DNA of 5,416 nt from Methylovirgula sp. (GTDB lineage Bacteria > Pseudomonadota > Alphaproteobacteria > Rhizobiales > Beijerinckiaceae). The position numbers and the translations under genes are program-made. The notes under the pieces are model-generated. The model ran no database searches. It saw only the letters and a list, made by a program, of their open reading frames with translations, and had not been told where the DNA came from. This document shows, one piece after another, positions 1 through 5,416 of this stretch (positions are counted from its first letter, which is position 1; the number at the start of each line of letters is the position of its first letter). The stretch is taken from positions 1 to 5,416 of the forward strand of contig JANXSV010000175.1 in assembly GCA_025356505.1 (NCBI GenBank). Direction: 5' to 3'.

Positions 1-1
1 C

Positions 2-361
2 ACCTTCTCCGCCACCCTTGTTCCGGACGCGGCGATTGCGGAGGGCCTTGCGGGACAGCGCGTTTACGCTTTTGCTGGCATTGGTCGTCCGGAAAAGTTT
101 TTTGCAACGCTCAGACAAACTGGTGCTGATATTGTAGCAACGCAGAGCTTTCCCGACCACCATCAGTTTTCAGCTAAAGATATAGAATCACTCGCTAAAA
201 TTGCCAAATCGCGCGGCGTAATTCCCGTGACGACGCAGAAAGATGCTATGCGCCTGCCGCCAAAACTGCGCGATAATGTTGTGGCGCTGCCGGTGACTCT
301 GAAGCTTGATCAGCCGTTTAACTTCCTGGAACAGGTTCAAAAGAAAATCCAAGCGCCTTGA
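2..361 (+). CDS. lpxK: Tetraacyldisaccharide 4'-kinase (LpxK), C-terminal part
   Basis: This is the last 119 residues of LpxK, open at the left edge; about 210 N-terminal residues, including the P-loop, lie outside the window (the family is usually about 330 residues). LpxK is an inner-membrane-associated kinase that uses ATP to phosphorylate the 4' position of the tetraacyl-disaccharide to give lipid IVA in lipid A synthesis. Visible family signatures in the fragment are AFAGIGRPEKFF (residues 23-34), FPDHHQF (50-56) and VTTQKDAMRL (76-85), the last being the local form of the usual VTTEKDAVRL with Gln in place of Glu. The reading frame is intact and ends at TGA. Its final 44 bases overlap the 3' end of the convergent DUF2093 gene. 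No intrinsic terminator is visible after it. The motifs make the family call secure. Confidence 0.93.
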   Translation, partial: TFSATLVPDAAIAEGLAGQRVYAFAGIGRPEKFFATLRQTGADIVATQSFPDHHQFSAKDIESLAKIAKSRGVIPVTTQKDAMRLPPKLRDNVVALPVTLKLDQPFNFLEQVQKKIQAP

Positions 362-545
362 GCCGCGCCGCCGCAGAAGAATAGGCCTCCTGCGTATCAA
401 CGTCCCAGTAATGTAATTCTTCAAGCGCAATTGGGTATCCGGTAACCGCACAACGCACAAAAGAGCCTGGCCGTAAGACTCTGAAGTCCCCGTCTAAATA
501 TTCAACGCGTGCTTCGGCTCCGGAGGCTGGTTCAAACCTGTTCAT
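318..545 (-). CDS. DUF2093 family small protein
   Basis: A 75-residue protein matching DUF2093, a short family of unknown function that I know mainly from Alphaproteobacteria. The family core is visible at residues 16-56: YLDGDFRVLRPGSFV, then CAVTG (32-36), then LEELHYWDVDTQEAY (41-55). There is one cysteine (C32), no signal peptide and no membrane segment, so the protein is probably cytosolic. The ATG start is supported by GAGGG (554-550, read on the minus strand) four bases upstream. It converges with lpxK and overlaps it by 44 bases, so its last 14 codons plus stop are antisense to the lpxK 3' end. The next gene, VOC, is divergent across 159 bases. From memory, this gene is often next to xseA or lpxK in related genomes; the biochemical role is unknown. 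Confidence 0.87.
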   Translation of the reverse strand: MNRFEPASGAEARVEYLDGDFRVLRPGSFVRCAVTGYPIALEELHYWDVDTQEAYSSAAARLKALGFSFEPVPGS

Positions 546-693
546 ATCACCCTCAATACTTTGAGCTTACTGTGTCCGGGCCAAAAATTCTACCCGAAAT
601 CCGCCTCTTTGATGATTGCAATCCTGCAAGCTTCGACTGGCGGTTCACCCCCTCAAATTTCACATATATTGTGGTTATCTTACGCTCATCGAA

Positions 694-704
694 AGGAAAT
701 TTCC
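694..704 (+). promoter_or_regulatory. Ribosome binding site of the VOC gene, inside a 10-base palindrome
   Basis: AGGA at 694-697 sits seven bases before ATG 705 and decides the start over an upstream in-frame ATG at 561. The bases 695-704, GGAAATTTCC, form a perfect palindrome that ends right at the start codon. With no loop it cannot fold as a simple hairpin, so it would be either a protein site or chance. Confidence 0.6.
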
Positions 705-1226
705 ATGACCACAAAAATTCTTAACGCTGAGGAAAAGGCCTTCCTGGCTCGCCCCGTAGCCGCAGGCACGAAGATCGGCCATGTTCACCTGAAAGTCGCC
801 GATTTGCAACGCGCACTGGATTTTTACGTCGGTGTATTGGGTTTTGAGCTCGTTCAAAAATATGGCACTCAGGCGGCCTTCATTTCCGCAGGCGGATACC
901 ATCACCATATTGGCTTGAACACCTGGGAGAGCAAAGGCGGTTCGCCGCCTGCGCCAGGGACCACCGGCCTGTTCCATACCGCCATTCTTTACCCCAGCCG
1001 CAGAGACCTGGCGGACGCCCTCAGGCGCCTGATTGCAGCGGGCTATTCATTGGACGGTGCCAGCGACCACGGCGTGTCCGAAGCTTTGTACCTTCGCGAT
1101 CCCGATCAGAACGGCGTCGAACTCTATGTCGATAGAGCCGAAGAAGACTGGCCGCGCGGCGCAAATGGCGCACTCACAATGATGACCGAGCGCCTAAATC
1201 TGCAAAATCTACTTGAAGAAGTATAA
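705..1226 (+). CDS. VOC/glyoxalase-fold protein, CatE-like ring-cleaving dioxygenase type
   Basis: A 173-residue protein of the vicinal oxygen chelate superfamily. Two beta-alpha-beta-beta-beta modules are recognisable: residues 24-71 (GHVHLKVADLQRALDFY, then GGYHHHIGLNTW) and 88-143 (GLFHTAILYPS, then RDPDQNGVELYVDR). Likely metal ligands are H26 or H28, one of H66-H68, H91 and E139, in the usual positions at strand starts and ends. This resembles the catechol 2,3-dioxygenase (CatE/YfiE) group, but that group in Bacillus is about 285 residues with four modules; this one has two, so the substrate is uncertain. Hydrolase, isomerase or lyase members of the fold are possible. I chose ATG 705 because AGGA (694-697) lies seven bases upstream and homology begins shortly after; the reading frame is open back to 561, but those 48 extra residues lack family similarity. 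It is transcribed opposite to both neighbours. No clear promoter was found upstream. Confidence 0.88.
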   Translation: MTTKILNAEEKAFLARPVAAGTKIGHVHLKVADLQRALDFYVGVLGFELVQKYGTQAAFISAGGYHHHIGLNTWESKGGSPPAPGTTGLFHTAILYPSRRDLADALRRLIAAGYSLDGASDHGVSEALYLRDPDQNGVELYVDRAEEDWPRGANGALTMMTERLNLQNLLEEV

Positions 1227-1258
1227 CAATATCAGACGTATGGCCCTTGAGCGGCGTG

Positions 1259-2839
1259 TTAGAACAGGCTCCCTTGCGGAGCAACGATCTTTTCTGTCCC
1301 GGCAGATCCGGCTTTTTTCGGCTTGGGAGCTGAACCGTCGGCGGGCGTAACTTTCAAACGCCCGTCGCTAAATTGGATTTCGAGACGGCTGTGGGCACGC
1401 GCCTGCTCCAGATTGCGCATCGGATGCCCCGCATCGTCGCGCACCAGCGCATATCCGCGCGCCAACACCTGCTCATATCCAAGCGAACTCCGCAGTTTTT
1501 CCAGCGCTTCAAGGCTATGTTTGCGGCGCTCTACAGCCTTGAGCAGGGCAGGAAGCATCCGCAAGCCGAGTTGGGATAACCGCTTGCTATCAATGGCAAG
1601 TTCACGCCTTTGTCCGCGAAAAAATCCAGAAAAACCAGACTGCAAGAGGCCATTGATAGCGCTGAGTTTTTGCGCTCTTTCCCGCGAAGTCTGCGCCGCA
1701 CCCGAGCGCAACCTACTGGCAAGCCCCTTCAGATCTCCGACAGCGGTTGCCAGCTGAATTTGTGGAGATGTCCGGCTCAAACGCTGTCCCATACGCCCAA
1801 GCGCGACGTTTCGCGTAGAAATAAACTGTTGAAATCTCGGCTGCAAATTGCCGCCCGCGCGGTCAAGCCGCTGCCTCGGCACGTTGAGCAGTGCCTCACC
1901 TTGGCCAAGAACGCGCACCAAGCCCTTGAAATCATTGCGCCAACGCTCTCTTGCGCGCGCCACAACGCTAGCCAGACGCCCGCCAAGCGCTTGGCAACTG
2001 CCAATCAATTCCAGCCTCACCGGTACTGCCATTTCCGCAGCAGCCGTCGGTGTCGGGGCCCTTACATCAGCGGCATGATCGATCAAGGTCCAGTCGGTTT
2101 CATGGCCGACAGCCGAAATTAGCGGAATATCGCTATTGGCTGCCGCCCTGACCACGATTTCGTCGTTAAAGCCCCAGAGGTCCTCAAGTGAACCGCCGCC
2201 GCGCGCCACAATGATGAGGTCCGGCCGCGCGATATTATCCCTTAAAGTCAATGCGTTGAAGCCGTTGATGGCCGCTGCGACTTCCTCGCCGCTGCTCTCG
2301 CCCTGCACCCGAACCGGCCAGACGATCACATGACACGGAAATCTATCGGCAATCCGGTGCAATATATCCCGGATCACGGCCCCGGTTGGCGATGTCACCA
2401 CACCGATCACGGCGGGCATAAACGGCAAAAGCTGCTTGCGTCCGACGTCGAAAAGCCCCTCCGCAGTCAGCTTTTTGCGGCGTTCTTCCACCAGCGCCAT
2501 CAGCGCGCCTATTCCGGCTGGCTCCAGTGATTCAATAACGATTTGATATTTCGAAGAGCCGGGGAAAGTGGTCAGTTTGCCGGTGGCGATAACCTCCATC
2601 CCTTCTTCGGGACGGAAGCGCATACGGCCAAAAACACCTTTCCAAACAACGGCATCGAGCTTGGCACCGTCATCTTTCAGCGCGAAATAGGCATGCCCGG
2701 ACGAGTGCGGCCCGCGATATCCTGAGATTTCGCCGCGGACACGAACATGGCCGAACTCATCCTCAATCCGGCGTTTGACCGCACCGGAAAGCTCGGAAAC
2801 AGAATAGTCTGGAGTGTTTGAAATCGGTGCGTCGGTCAC
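1259..2839 (-). CDS. xseA: Exodeoxyribonuclease VII large subunit
   Basis: The large catalytic subunit of exonuclease VII, which with several small XseB subunits degrades single-stranded DNA from both ends to oligonucleotides and acts in repair. Residues 12-105 are the N-terminal OB fold (start YSVSELSGAVKRRIE; GEISGYRG at 36-43). The catalytic domain shows GVVTSPTGAVIRDI (146-159), RGGGSLEDLWGFNDE (213-227), then GHETDWTLIDHAADVRAPTP (245-264) followed by TAAAE. Residues about 275-450 are Arg- and Lys-rich helical/coiled-coil sequence thought to form the subunit-binding arms. The C-terminus has VLARGYALVRD (458-468) and a terminal GSLF. At 526 residues it is longer than the 456-residue E. 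coli protein, as is usual in Alphaproteobacteria. The start is GTG (2839-2837); the frame has no ATG, GTG or TTG upstream before a stop. AGG (2854-2852) is 12 bases away, which is far. xseB is not in the window. The 3' end converges on the VOC gene with a 32-base gap and no clear terminator. Confidence 0.96.
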   Translation of the reverse strand: MTDAPISNTPDYSVSELSGAVKRRIEDEFGHVRVRGEISGYRGPHSSGHAYFALKDDGAKLDAVVWKGVFGRMRFRPEEGMEVIATGKLTTFPGSSKYQIVIESLEPAGIGALMALVEERRKKLTAEGLFDVGRKQLLPFMPAVIGVVTSPTGAVIRDILHRIADRFPCHVIVWPVRVQGESSGEEVAAAINGFNALTLRDNIARPDLIIVARGGGSLEDLWGFNDEIVVRAAANSDIPLISAVGHETDWTLIDHAADVRAPTPTAAAEMAVPVRLELIGSCQALGGRLASVVARARERWRNDFKGLVRVLGQGEALLNVPRQRLDRAGGNLQPRFQQFISTRNVALGRMGQRLSRTSPQIQLATAVGDLKGLASRLRSGAAQTSRERAQKLSAINGLLQSGFSGFFRGQRRELAIDSKRLSQLGLRMLPALLKAVERRKHSLEALEKLRSSLGYEQVLARGYALVRDDAGHPMRNLEQARAHSRLEIQFSDGRLKVTPADGSAPKPKKAGSAGTEKIVAPQGSLF

Positions 2840-2913
2840 AGTGTCATTGAACCTGCCGGAGGCGGAAATTCAAGTCATTTCGCGACATGATATCCACGCA
2901 GCGCAATGCATGT

Positions 2914-2941
2914 GACGCGCAGCCCGCGATTCGGGCGCGTC
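2914..2941. repeat. GC-rich bulged hairpin upstream of xseA
   Basis: GACGCG (2914-2919) pairs with CGCGTC (2936-2941), and CCCG (2923-2926) pairs with CGGG (2932-2935), leaving a three-base bulge CAG and a five-base loop CGATT. The loop edge contains GATTC, which fits the GANTC target of CcrM-type methylases. The hairpin lies 75 bases before the xseA start and could form in its leader RNA. On the plus strand it is followed by GTTTGTTTG, a poor T tract, so a terminator role is doubtful. Confidence 0.6.
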
Positions 2942-2944
2942 GTT

Positions 2945-2964
2945 TGTTTGCGCAGATGCAAACA
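2945..2964. promoter_or_regulatory. Inverted repeat TGTTTGC-N6-GCAAACA, candidate operator
   Basis: Perfect seven-base arms (2945-2951 and 2958-2964) are separated by six bases, a 20-base dyad suited to a dimeric helix-turn-helix regulator. It lies only three bases from the GC-rich hairpin and between the divergent xseA and purD genes. The arm recalls the GTTTGC half of the E. coli PurR box, but in that box the halves abut and are ordered GCAAAC-GTTTGC, so this is not a PurR site. It could instead fold as an RNA hairpin in the xseA leader. The regulator is unknown. Confidence 0.4.
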
Positions 2965-3082
2965 TAGGACCATCCGCAGCAGAATGAGTTGGCCGAAAAG
3001 TATTCAGATACAGTAAAAATCAGGCCAATGGGGCGGGGAGACTCTCGGAGCTAAACATAATAAAGCGGTATTTCAATAGGTT

Positions 3083-3095
3083 AGAGGAAAGTATG
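3083..3095 (+). promoter_or_regulatory. Strong Shine-Dalgarno-like site before an in-frame upstream ATG of purD
   Basis: AGAGGAAA (3083-3090) precedes ATG 3093 at an ideal distance. This ATG is in frame with purD with no stop for 55 codons. The intervening codons include rare AGG, TTA and GGA, and the encoded residues show no family similarity, while PurD homologues begin at the motif encoded from 3258. I therefore do not extend the purD gene to here, but the site is better than the one at the chosen start. Confidence 0.4.
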
Positions 3096-3125
3096 TTCGG
3101 CCATTTTCGGGCGCAGTTAGGCCAA

Positions 3126-3155
3126 ATGCTGGCCAAAGGCAGTCCGGCCAGCCAT
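3126..3155 (+). repeat. Hairpin in the purD leader
   Basis: GCTGGCC (3128-3134) is the exact reverse complement of GGCCAGC (3146-3152), with an 11-base loop. An alternative pairing with one bulged C extends the stem with ATG (3126-3128) against CAT (3153-3155). It has no T tract after it and is 100 bases before the purD start, so it is more likely a leader structure than a terminator. Confidence 0.45.
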
Positions 3156-3157
3156 AC

Positions 3158-3231
3158 GGTCTTAAACGCGAAGCCATCAGCTCAATCTGCTGTGAATTGC
3201 CATTTGCCTCACACGTGGCAAGGTCTTAAAC
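3158..3231 (+). repeat. Direct repeat GGTCTTAAAC, two copies in the purD leader
   Basis: The 10-mer GGTCTTAAAC occurs at 3158-3167 and 3222-3231, 64 bases apart, with similar next bases (GC and AC). The second copy ends three bases before AGGAG and 26 bases before the purD start. Such a pair could be a repeated protein or antisense RNA binding element; it could also be chance or a relic of a small duplication, since the sequence between copies is not itself repeated. Confidence 0.45.
3197..3221 (+). repeat. Short hairpin just upstream of the purD start
   Basis: TTGCCA (3197-3202) pairs with TGGCAA (3216-3221). A competing register pairs TTGCC (3204-3208) with GGCAA (3217-3221) around an eight-base loop. 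The two registers share the 3' arm, so they are mutually exclusive. The element ends 36 bases before the purD start and directly precedes the second GGTCTTAAAC copy. Confidence 0.4.
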
Positions 3232-3257
3232 ACAGGAGCAATGGAACTGGAATTATT

Positions 3258-4520
3258 ATGAACGTGCTTCTAATAGGCTCGGGCGGCCGCGAACATGCCT
3301 TGGCTCTCGCGCTCGCGAAAAGTCCGGCTCTGTCCAAACTTTTTATAGCGCCCGGTAATCCGGGGACTGAGCGGCTCGGTGAAAATGTCATTCTCAAAAT
3401 CGAGGACCATGAAGCCGTCATCAATTTTTGTCGGCTGATGAAAATCGAATTTGTCGTGGTCGGGCCTGAGGTGCCCTTGGTCGCGGGCATTGTTGATAGT
3501 CTCGCATCGGCAGGCATCTTGGCCTTCGGTCCAAGCAAGGCCGCAGCGCAATTGGAAGGGTCGAAAGGCTTCACCAAAGACCTGTGCGCGCAGTTCAACA
3601 TCCCGACCGCTGCCTATCGGCGGTTCAACGCGCTGCCTGAGGCGCAGGCCTATCTGCGCGAACAAAGTCTGCCGATTGTGATCAAGGCAGATGGTCTGGC
3701 CGCAGGCAAGGGCGTGGTTGTCGCGACCACGCGCGCTGAGGCGGAAGCCGCGCTTAACATGATGTTCGATGGCGGGCTTGGCACCGCTGGAGCCGAAGTG
3801 GTGATCGAGGCTTTTCTCGAAGGTGAGGAAGCGTCATTTTTCGCGCTTTGCGATGGAACGCATGCGCTCGCTTTCGCTTCGGCGCAGGACCACAAACGCG
3901 CTTATGATGGTGACAAAGGCCCGAACACCGGCGGCATGGGTGCCTATTCGCCAGCGCCTTGCATGACGCCGGAACTTGAAGCGCAAGTGATGCGTCAAAT
4001 CATCGAGCCGACCCTGCGCGGCATGGTGGCGCGTGGAACTCCCTTTAAAGGCGTGCTATTTGCTGGTTTGATGCTGACAAAGTCCGGCCCCTCGCTCATC
4101 GAATATAACACCCGCTTCGGTGATCCCGAAACGCAGGTGATGCTGCTGCGGTTGGACGAGGATTTGTTGCCGCTGCTGTTGGCAAGCGCCAAAGGCGATC
4201 TGCCGCAAAAACCGGTTAGATTATCTCCGCAAACCGCGCTCACTGTGGTTTATGCGGCGCAAGGCTACCCCGGCGCTGTTGTTTCGGGCACAGAACTTCG
4301 CAGGCTTGATGCCGCCGTCGGCGTTCCCGGAGTCACTGTTTTTCATGCGGGCACAAAACGGGACGGTGAGAAATTGGTCGCAATTGGCGGTCGCGTTCTG
4401 AATATTACAGCATTGGCACCAAACGTTGCCACAGCGCGGGCCAGAGCCTACGAAGCCATCGCAAAAATTGACTGGCCCGAAGGATTTTACCGCACCGACA
4501 TTGCCTGGAGAGCGCTTTGA
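3258..4520 (+). CDS. purD: Phosphoribosylamine-glycine ligase (GAR synthetase)
   Basis: Cytosolic ATP-grasp ligase that joins 5-phosphoribosylamine and glycine to make glycinamide ribonucleotide, the second step of purine synthesis. The product is 420 residues, the usual bacterial length. The N domain starts [15 protein letters not shown] and has APGNPGT (31-37) and GPEVPLVAG (69-77). The ATP-grasp region has [13 protein letters not shown] (91-103), [15 protein letters not shown] (142-156), [20 protein letters not shown] (210-229) and the metal-binding [12 protein letters not shown] (282-293). The C domain has VYAAQGYPG (331-339) and VFHAGT (361-366). ATG 3258 is chosen because family proteins start at exactly this motif. 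Its own ribosome site is weak (GGAA at 3249-3252), and the frame stays open back to ATG 3093. The stop TGA overlaps the TTG start of the downstream patatin gene. No key residue appears to be missing. Confidence 0.97.
   Translation: MNVLLIGSGGREHALALALAKSPALSKLFIAPGNPGTERLGENVILKIEDHEAVINFCRLMKIEFVVVGPEVPLVAGIVDSLASAGILAFGPSKAAAQLEGSKGFTKDLCAQFNIPTAAYRRFNALPEAQAYLREQSLPIVIKADGLAAGKGVVVATTRAEAEAALNMMFDGGLGTAGAEVVIEAFLEGEEASFFALCDGTHALAFASAQDHKRAYDGDKGPNTGGMGAYSPAPCMTPELEAQVMRQIIEPTLRGMVARGTPFKGVLFAGLMLTKSGPSLIEYNTRFGDPETQVMLLRLDEDLLPLLLASAKGDLPQKPVRLSPQTALTVVYAAQGYPGAVVSGTELRRLDAAVGVPGVTVFHAGTKRDGEKLVAIGGRVLNITALAPNVATARARAYEAIAKIDWPEGFYRTDIAWRAL
4507..4519 (+). promoter_or_regulatory. Ribosome binding site and TTG start overlapping the purD stop
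   Basis: GGAG (4507-4510) lies six bases before TTG 4517-4519, inside the last purD codons. TTG and the purD stop TGA share two bases (TTGA). This supports TTG as the patatin start and suggests translational coupling. Confidence 0.65.
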
Positions 4521-5344
4521 CGAAGGGCGCTGGAACCATTGGCTTGGCGCTTGGCGCAGGTGGTGCGCGCGGTTTGGCACATGTTGCGACGCTTGAGGCG
4601 CTCGATGAGCTTGGTGTGGTTCCGGTTGCCATTGCCGGCACGTCCATGGGCGCAATTCTGGGCGCGGCCTATGCCTCCGGCTTGAGCGGCAAGGATATTC
4701 GCCAGCATATCCTTGATATCACGCGTGATAAAACCGACGTCATGGCAAAATTATTGCGTGCCCGCGTAGGCCGGATCACCGATTTGTTCACGCGTGGCCT
4801 GAGCAATCCGGTTTTGTTGGACGGTGAAATATTTTTACAGCAATTCTGGCCAAAATCTGTACCTCAGACGTTCGAAGCGCTAAAAATCCCCTTCACCGCC
4901 GTGGCCACTGATTTCCTCACCCATAGCGAGGCGGCATTCAAATCGGGCCCGCTCCGCGCCGCAGTTGCCGGGTCCATGGCGATCCCCGGCATGATCAAGC
5001 CTGTGCCGCATCAGCATCAGGTTCTCATCGACGGTGGCACGGTAAATCCCTTGCCGTTTGATCTGGTGAAGGCTGACTTCGTCATTGCGGTTGATGTGAC
5101 GGGCGGGCCTATCGTCACCCGTGCCAAGCCGCCTGAAGGGTTCGAGGTGGTCATCGGAGCGGCTCAGATCATGCAAACCGCCATCACCCGCGAGAAGCTG
5201 AAAAATGCCGGTCCGGACTTACTTTTGCGCGCTGATATCGATCATTTCAACGCGCTCGATTTTTTCCGGGCGCGTGACATTTTCAAATCTGCCGAGCCCC
5301 TCAAAGATGAGGTCAAGCGCGCTTTGGAGCAGCGGTTCGGCTAG
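4517..5344 (+). CDS. Patatin-like phospholipase family protein (RssA/NTE type)
   Basis: A 275-residue predicted serine acyl hydrolase with the patatin Ser-Asp dyad. Visible are the glycine-rich oxyanion motif [10 protein letters not shown] (13-22), the nucleophile elbow GTSMG (41-45, Ser43), the conserved [11 protein letters not shown] (153-163) and the Asp motif DGG (172-174). Family members cleave acyl esters of phospholipids or lysophospholipids; RssA itself is a poorly characterised member, so the substrate here is unknown. There is no signal peptide or obvious membrane segment, so it is probably cytosolic or peripherally bound. The TTG start is required: the first internal ATG (Met44) would remove the oxyanion motif and the nucleophile serine. 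The gene overlaps purD by four bases and is probably co-transcribed with it. The ending is TAG, seven bases from the stop of a convergent gene, with no terminator seen between. Confidence 0.92.
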   Translation: MTKGAGTIGLALGAGGARGLAHVATLEALDELGVVPVAIAGTSMGAILGAAYASGLSGKDIRQHILDITRDKTDVMAKLLRARVGRITDLFTRGLSNPVLLDGEIFLQQFWPKSVPQTFEALKIPFTAVATDFLTHSEAAFKSGPLRAAVAGSMAIPGMIKPVPHQHQVLIDGGTVNPLPFDLVKADFVIAVDVTGGPIVTRAKPPEGFEVVIGAAQIMQTAITREKLKNAGPDLLLRADIDHFNALDFFRARDIFKSAEPLKDEVKRALEQRFG

Positions 5345-5351
5345 GGCGAGT

Positions 5352-5416
5352 CTAGCGCGCCATCGCCGTGCCGGTTTCGAGCAGGCTTTTCAGGCTTGAG
5401 ATCACTTGCGGCCAAC
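5352..5416 (-). CDS. C-terminus of a minus-strand gene, probably SRPBCC/AHSA1-type
   Basis: Read on the minus strand, the last 65 bases give an open frame ending at TAG (complement 5354-5352). The 20 residues encoded are WPQVISSLKSLLETGTAMAR, preceded by an incomplete codon NGT that could be Gly. From memory, SRPBCC proteins of the AHSA1 (activator of Hsp90 ATPase-like) group often end with GWPxVLSSLKSLLETG, which this matches closely. These are small ligand-binding domains with a hydrophobic cavity, and their substrates are usually unknown. The rest of the gene lies beyond the right edge. It converges on the patatin gene. The call rests on a short tail only. Confidence 0.6.
   Translation of the reverse strand, partial: WPQVISSLKSLLETGTAMAR

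Larger units (their letters stand above)
2840..3257. other. Divergent xseA-purD intergenic region
   Basis: This 418-base stretch contains the 5' leaders and promoters of xseA (leftward) and purD (rightward). I see no protein gene with family similarity and no RNA of a class I recognise. It holds a GC-rich bulged hairpin (2914-2941), an inverted repeat TGTTTGC-N6-GCAAACA (2945-2964), a strong Shine-Dalgarno-like site before an in-frame ATG at 3093, two hairpins in the purD leader (3126-3155 and 3197-3221) and a repeated 10-mer (3158 and 3222). An A/T-rich stretch at 3001-3076 is a plausible place for the purD promoter (CATAAT at 3056-3061 resembles a -10 box), but no convincing -35 partner lies 16-18 bases upstream. 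No LexA-type GTTC-N7-GTTC site was found. Confidence 0.7.

Noticed and set aside
188..460. 90-codon minus-strand frame across the lpxK end and DUF2093
   Set aside because: It overlaps the true DUF2093 frame on the same strand in another phase, is very Arg-rich and has no family resemblance.
644..681. Possible sigma-70 promoter for the VOC gene (TTCACC with TATATT, or TATCTT)
   Set aside because: Spacing is only 15 bases for the first pair and there is no -35 match for the second; the evidence is too weak to list.
561..704. 48-residue N-terminal extension of the VOC protein
   Set aside because: No family similarity, no ribosome site at 561, and a good AGGA site directly before ATG 705.
1323..2122. 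Long plus-strand open frames (144 and 170 codons) opposite xseA
   Set aside because: They are antisense to a strongly conserved gene, carry no recognisable motif, are rich in Arg, Ser and Pro as antisense frames typically are, and lack proper ribosome sites.
2914..2953. Intrinsic terminator on the plus strand (hairpin followed by GTTTGTTTG)
   Set aside because: The T tract is broken by G residues and there is no plus-strand gene upstream whose transcript it would end.
2840..3257. 6S RNA or another standard small RNA in the intergenic region
   Set aside because: 6S RNA sits near purine or folate genes in some bacteria, but I could not trace the long, centrally open hairpin on either strand, and no SRP RNA or tmRNA core is present.
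4221..4708. Minus-strand frames of 73 to 144 codons across the purD-patatin junction
   Set aside because: They are complementary to conserved PurD and patatin motifs and show no protein-like features.

Overview
The window looks like an ordinary chromosomal housekeeping region of an alphaproteobacterium with moderate GC content. This rests on gene content: a lipid A kinase (LpxK) end, a DUF2093 small protein, a long-form exonuclease VII large subunit (XseA, 526 residues) and PurD lying close together. That neighbourhood is, from memory, typical of Alphaproteobacteria. I cannot assign a genus.

Layout, left to right. Bases 2-361 (+) encode the last 119 residues of LpxK. Bases 318-545 (-) encode a 75-residue DUF2093 protein whose 3' end overlaps the lpxK 3' end by 44 bases. 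Bases 705-1226 (+) encode a 173-residue VOC/glyoxalase-fold protein resembling the CatE-type ring-cleaving dioxygenase group. Bases 1259-2839 (-) encode XseA from a GTG start. A 418-base divergent intergenic region (2840-3257) follows, with two adjacent inverted repeats, a structured purD leader and a repeated 10-mer. Bases 3258-4520 (+) encode PurD. A patatin-like phospholipase (4517-5344, +) starts at a TTG overlapping the purD stop. The last 65 bases hold the C-terminus of a minus-strand gene, probably SRPBCC/AHSA1-type.

The genes serve separate core functions: lipid A 4'-phosphorylation, nuclease activity in DNA repair, and the second step of purine synthesis. Only purD and the patatin gene look like a translationally coupled operon. 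xseA and purD diverge from one regulatory region. The VOC gene lies opposite in direction to both flanking genes, xseA and DUF2093, and looks like an inserted cargo gene.

I found no CRISPR array, insertion sequence, tRNA, rRNA, phage gene or defence system. The least explained part is the xseA-purD intergenic region, where leader structure and start-codon arrangement are unusual. No clearly novel biological system is visible.
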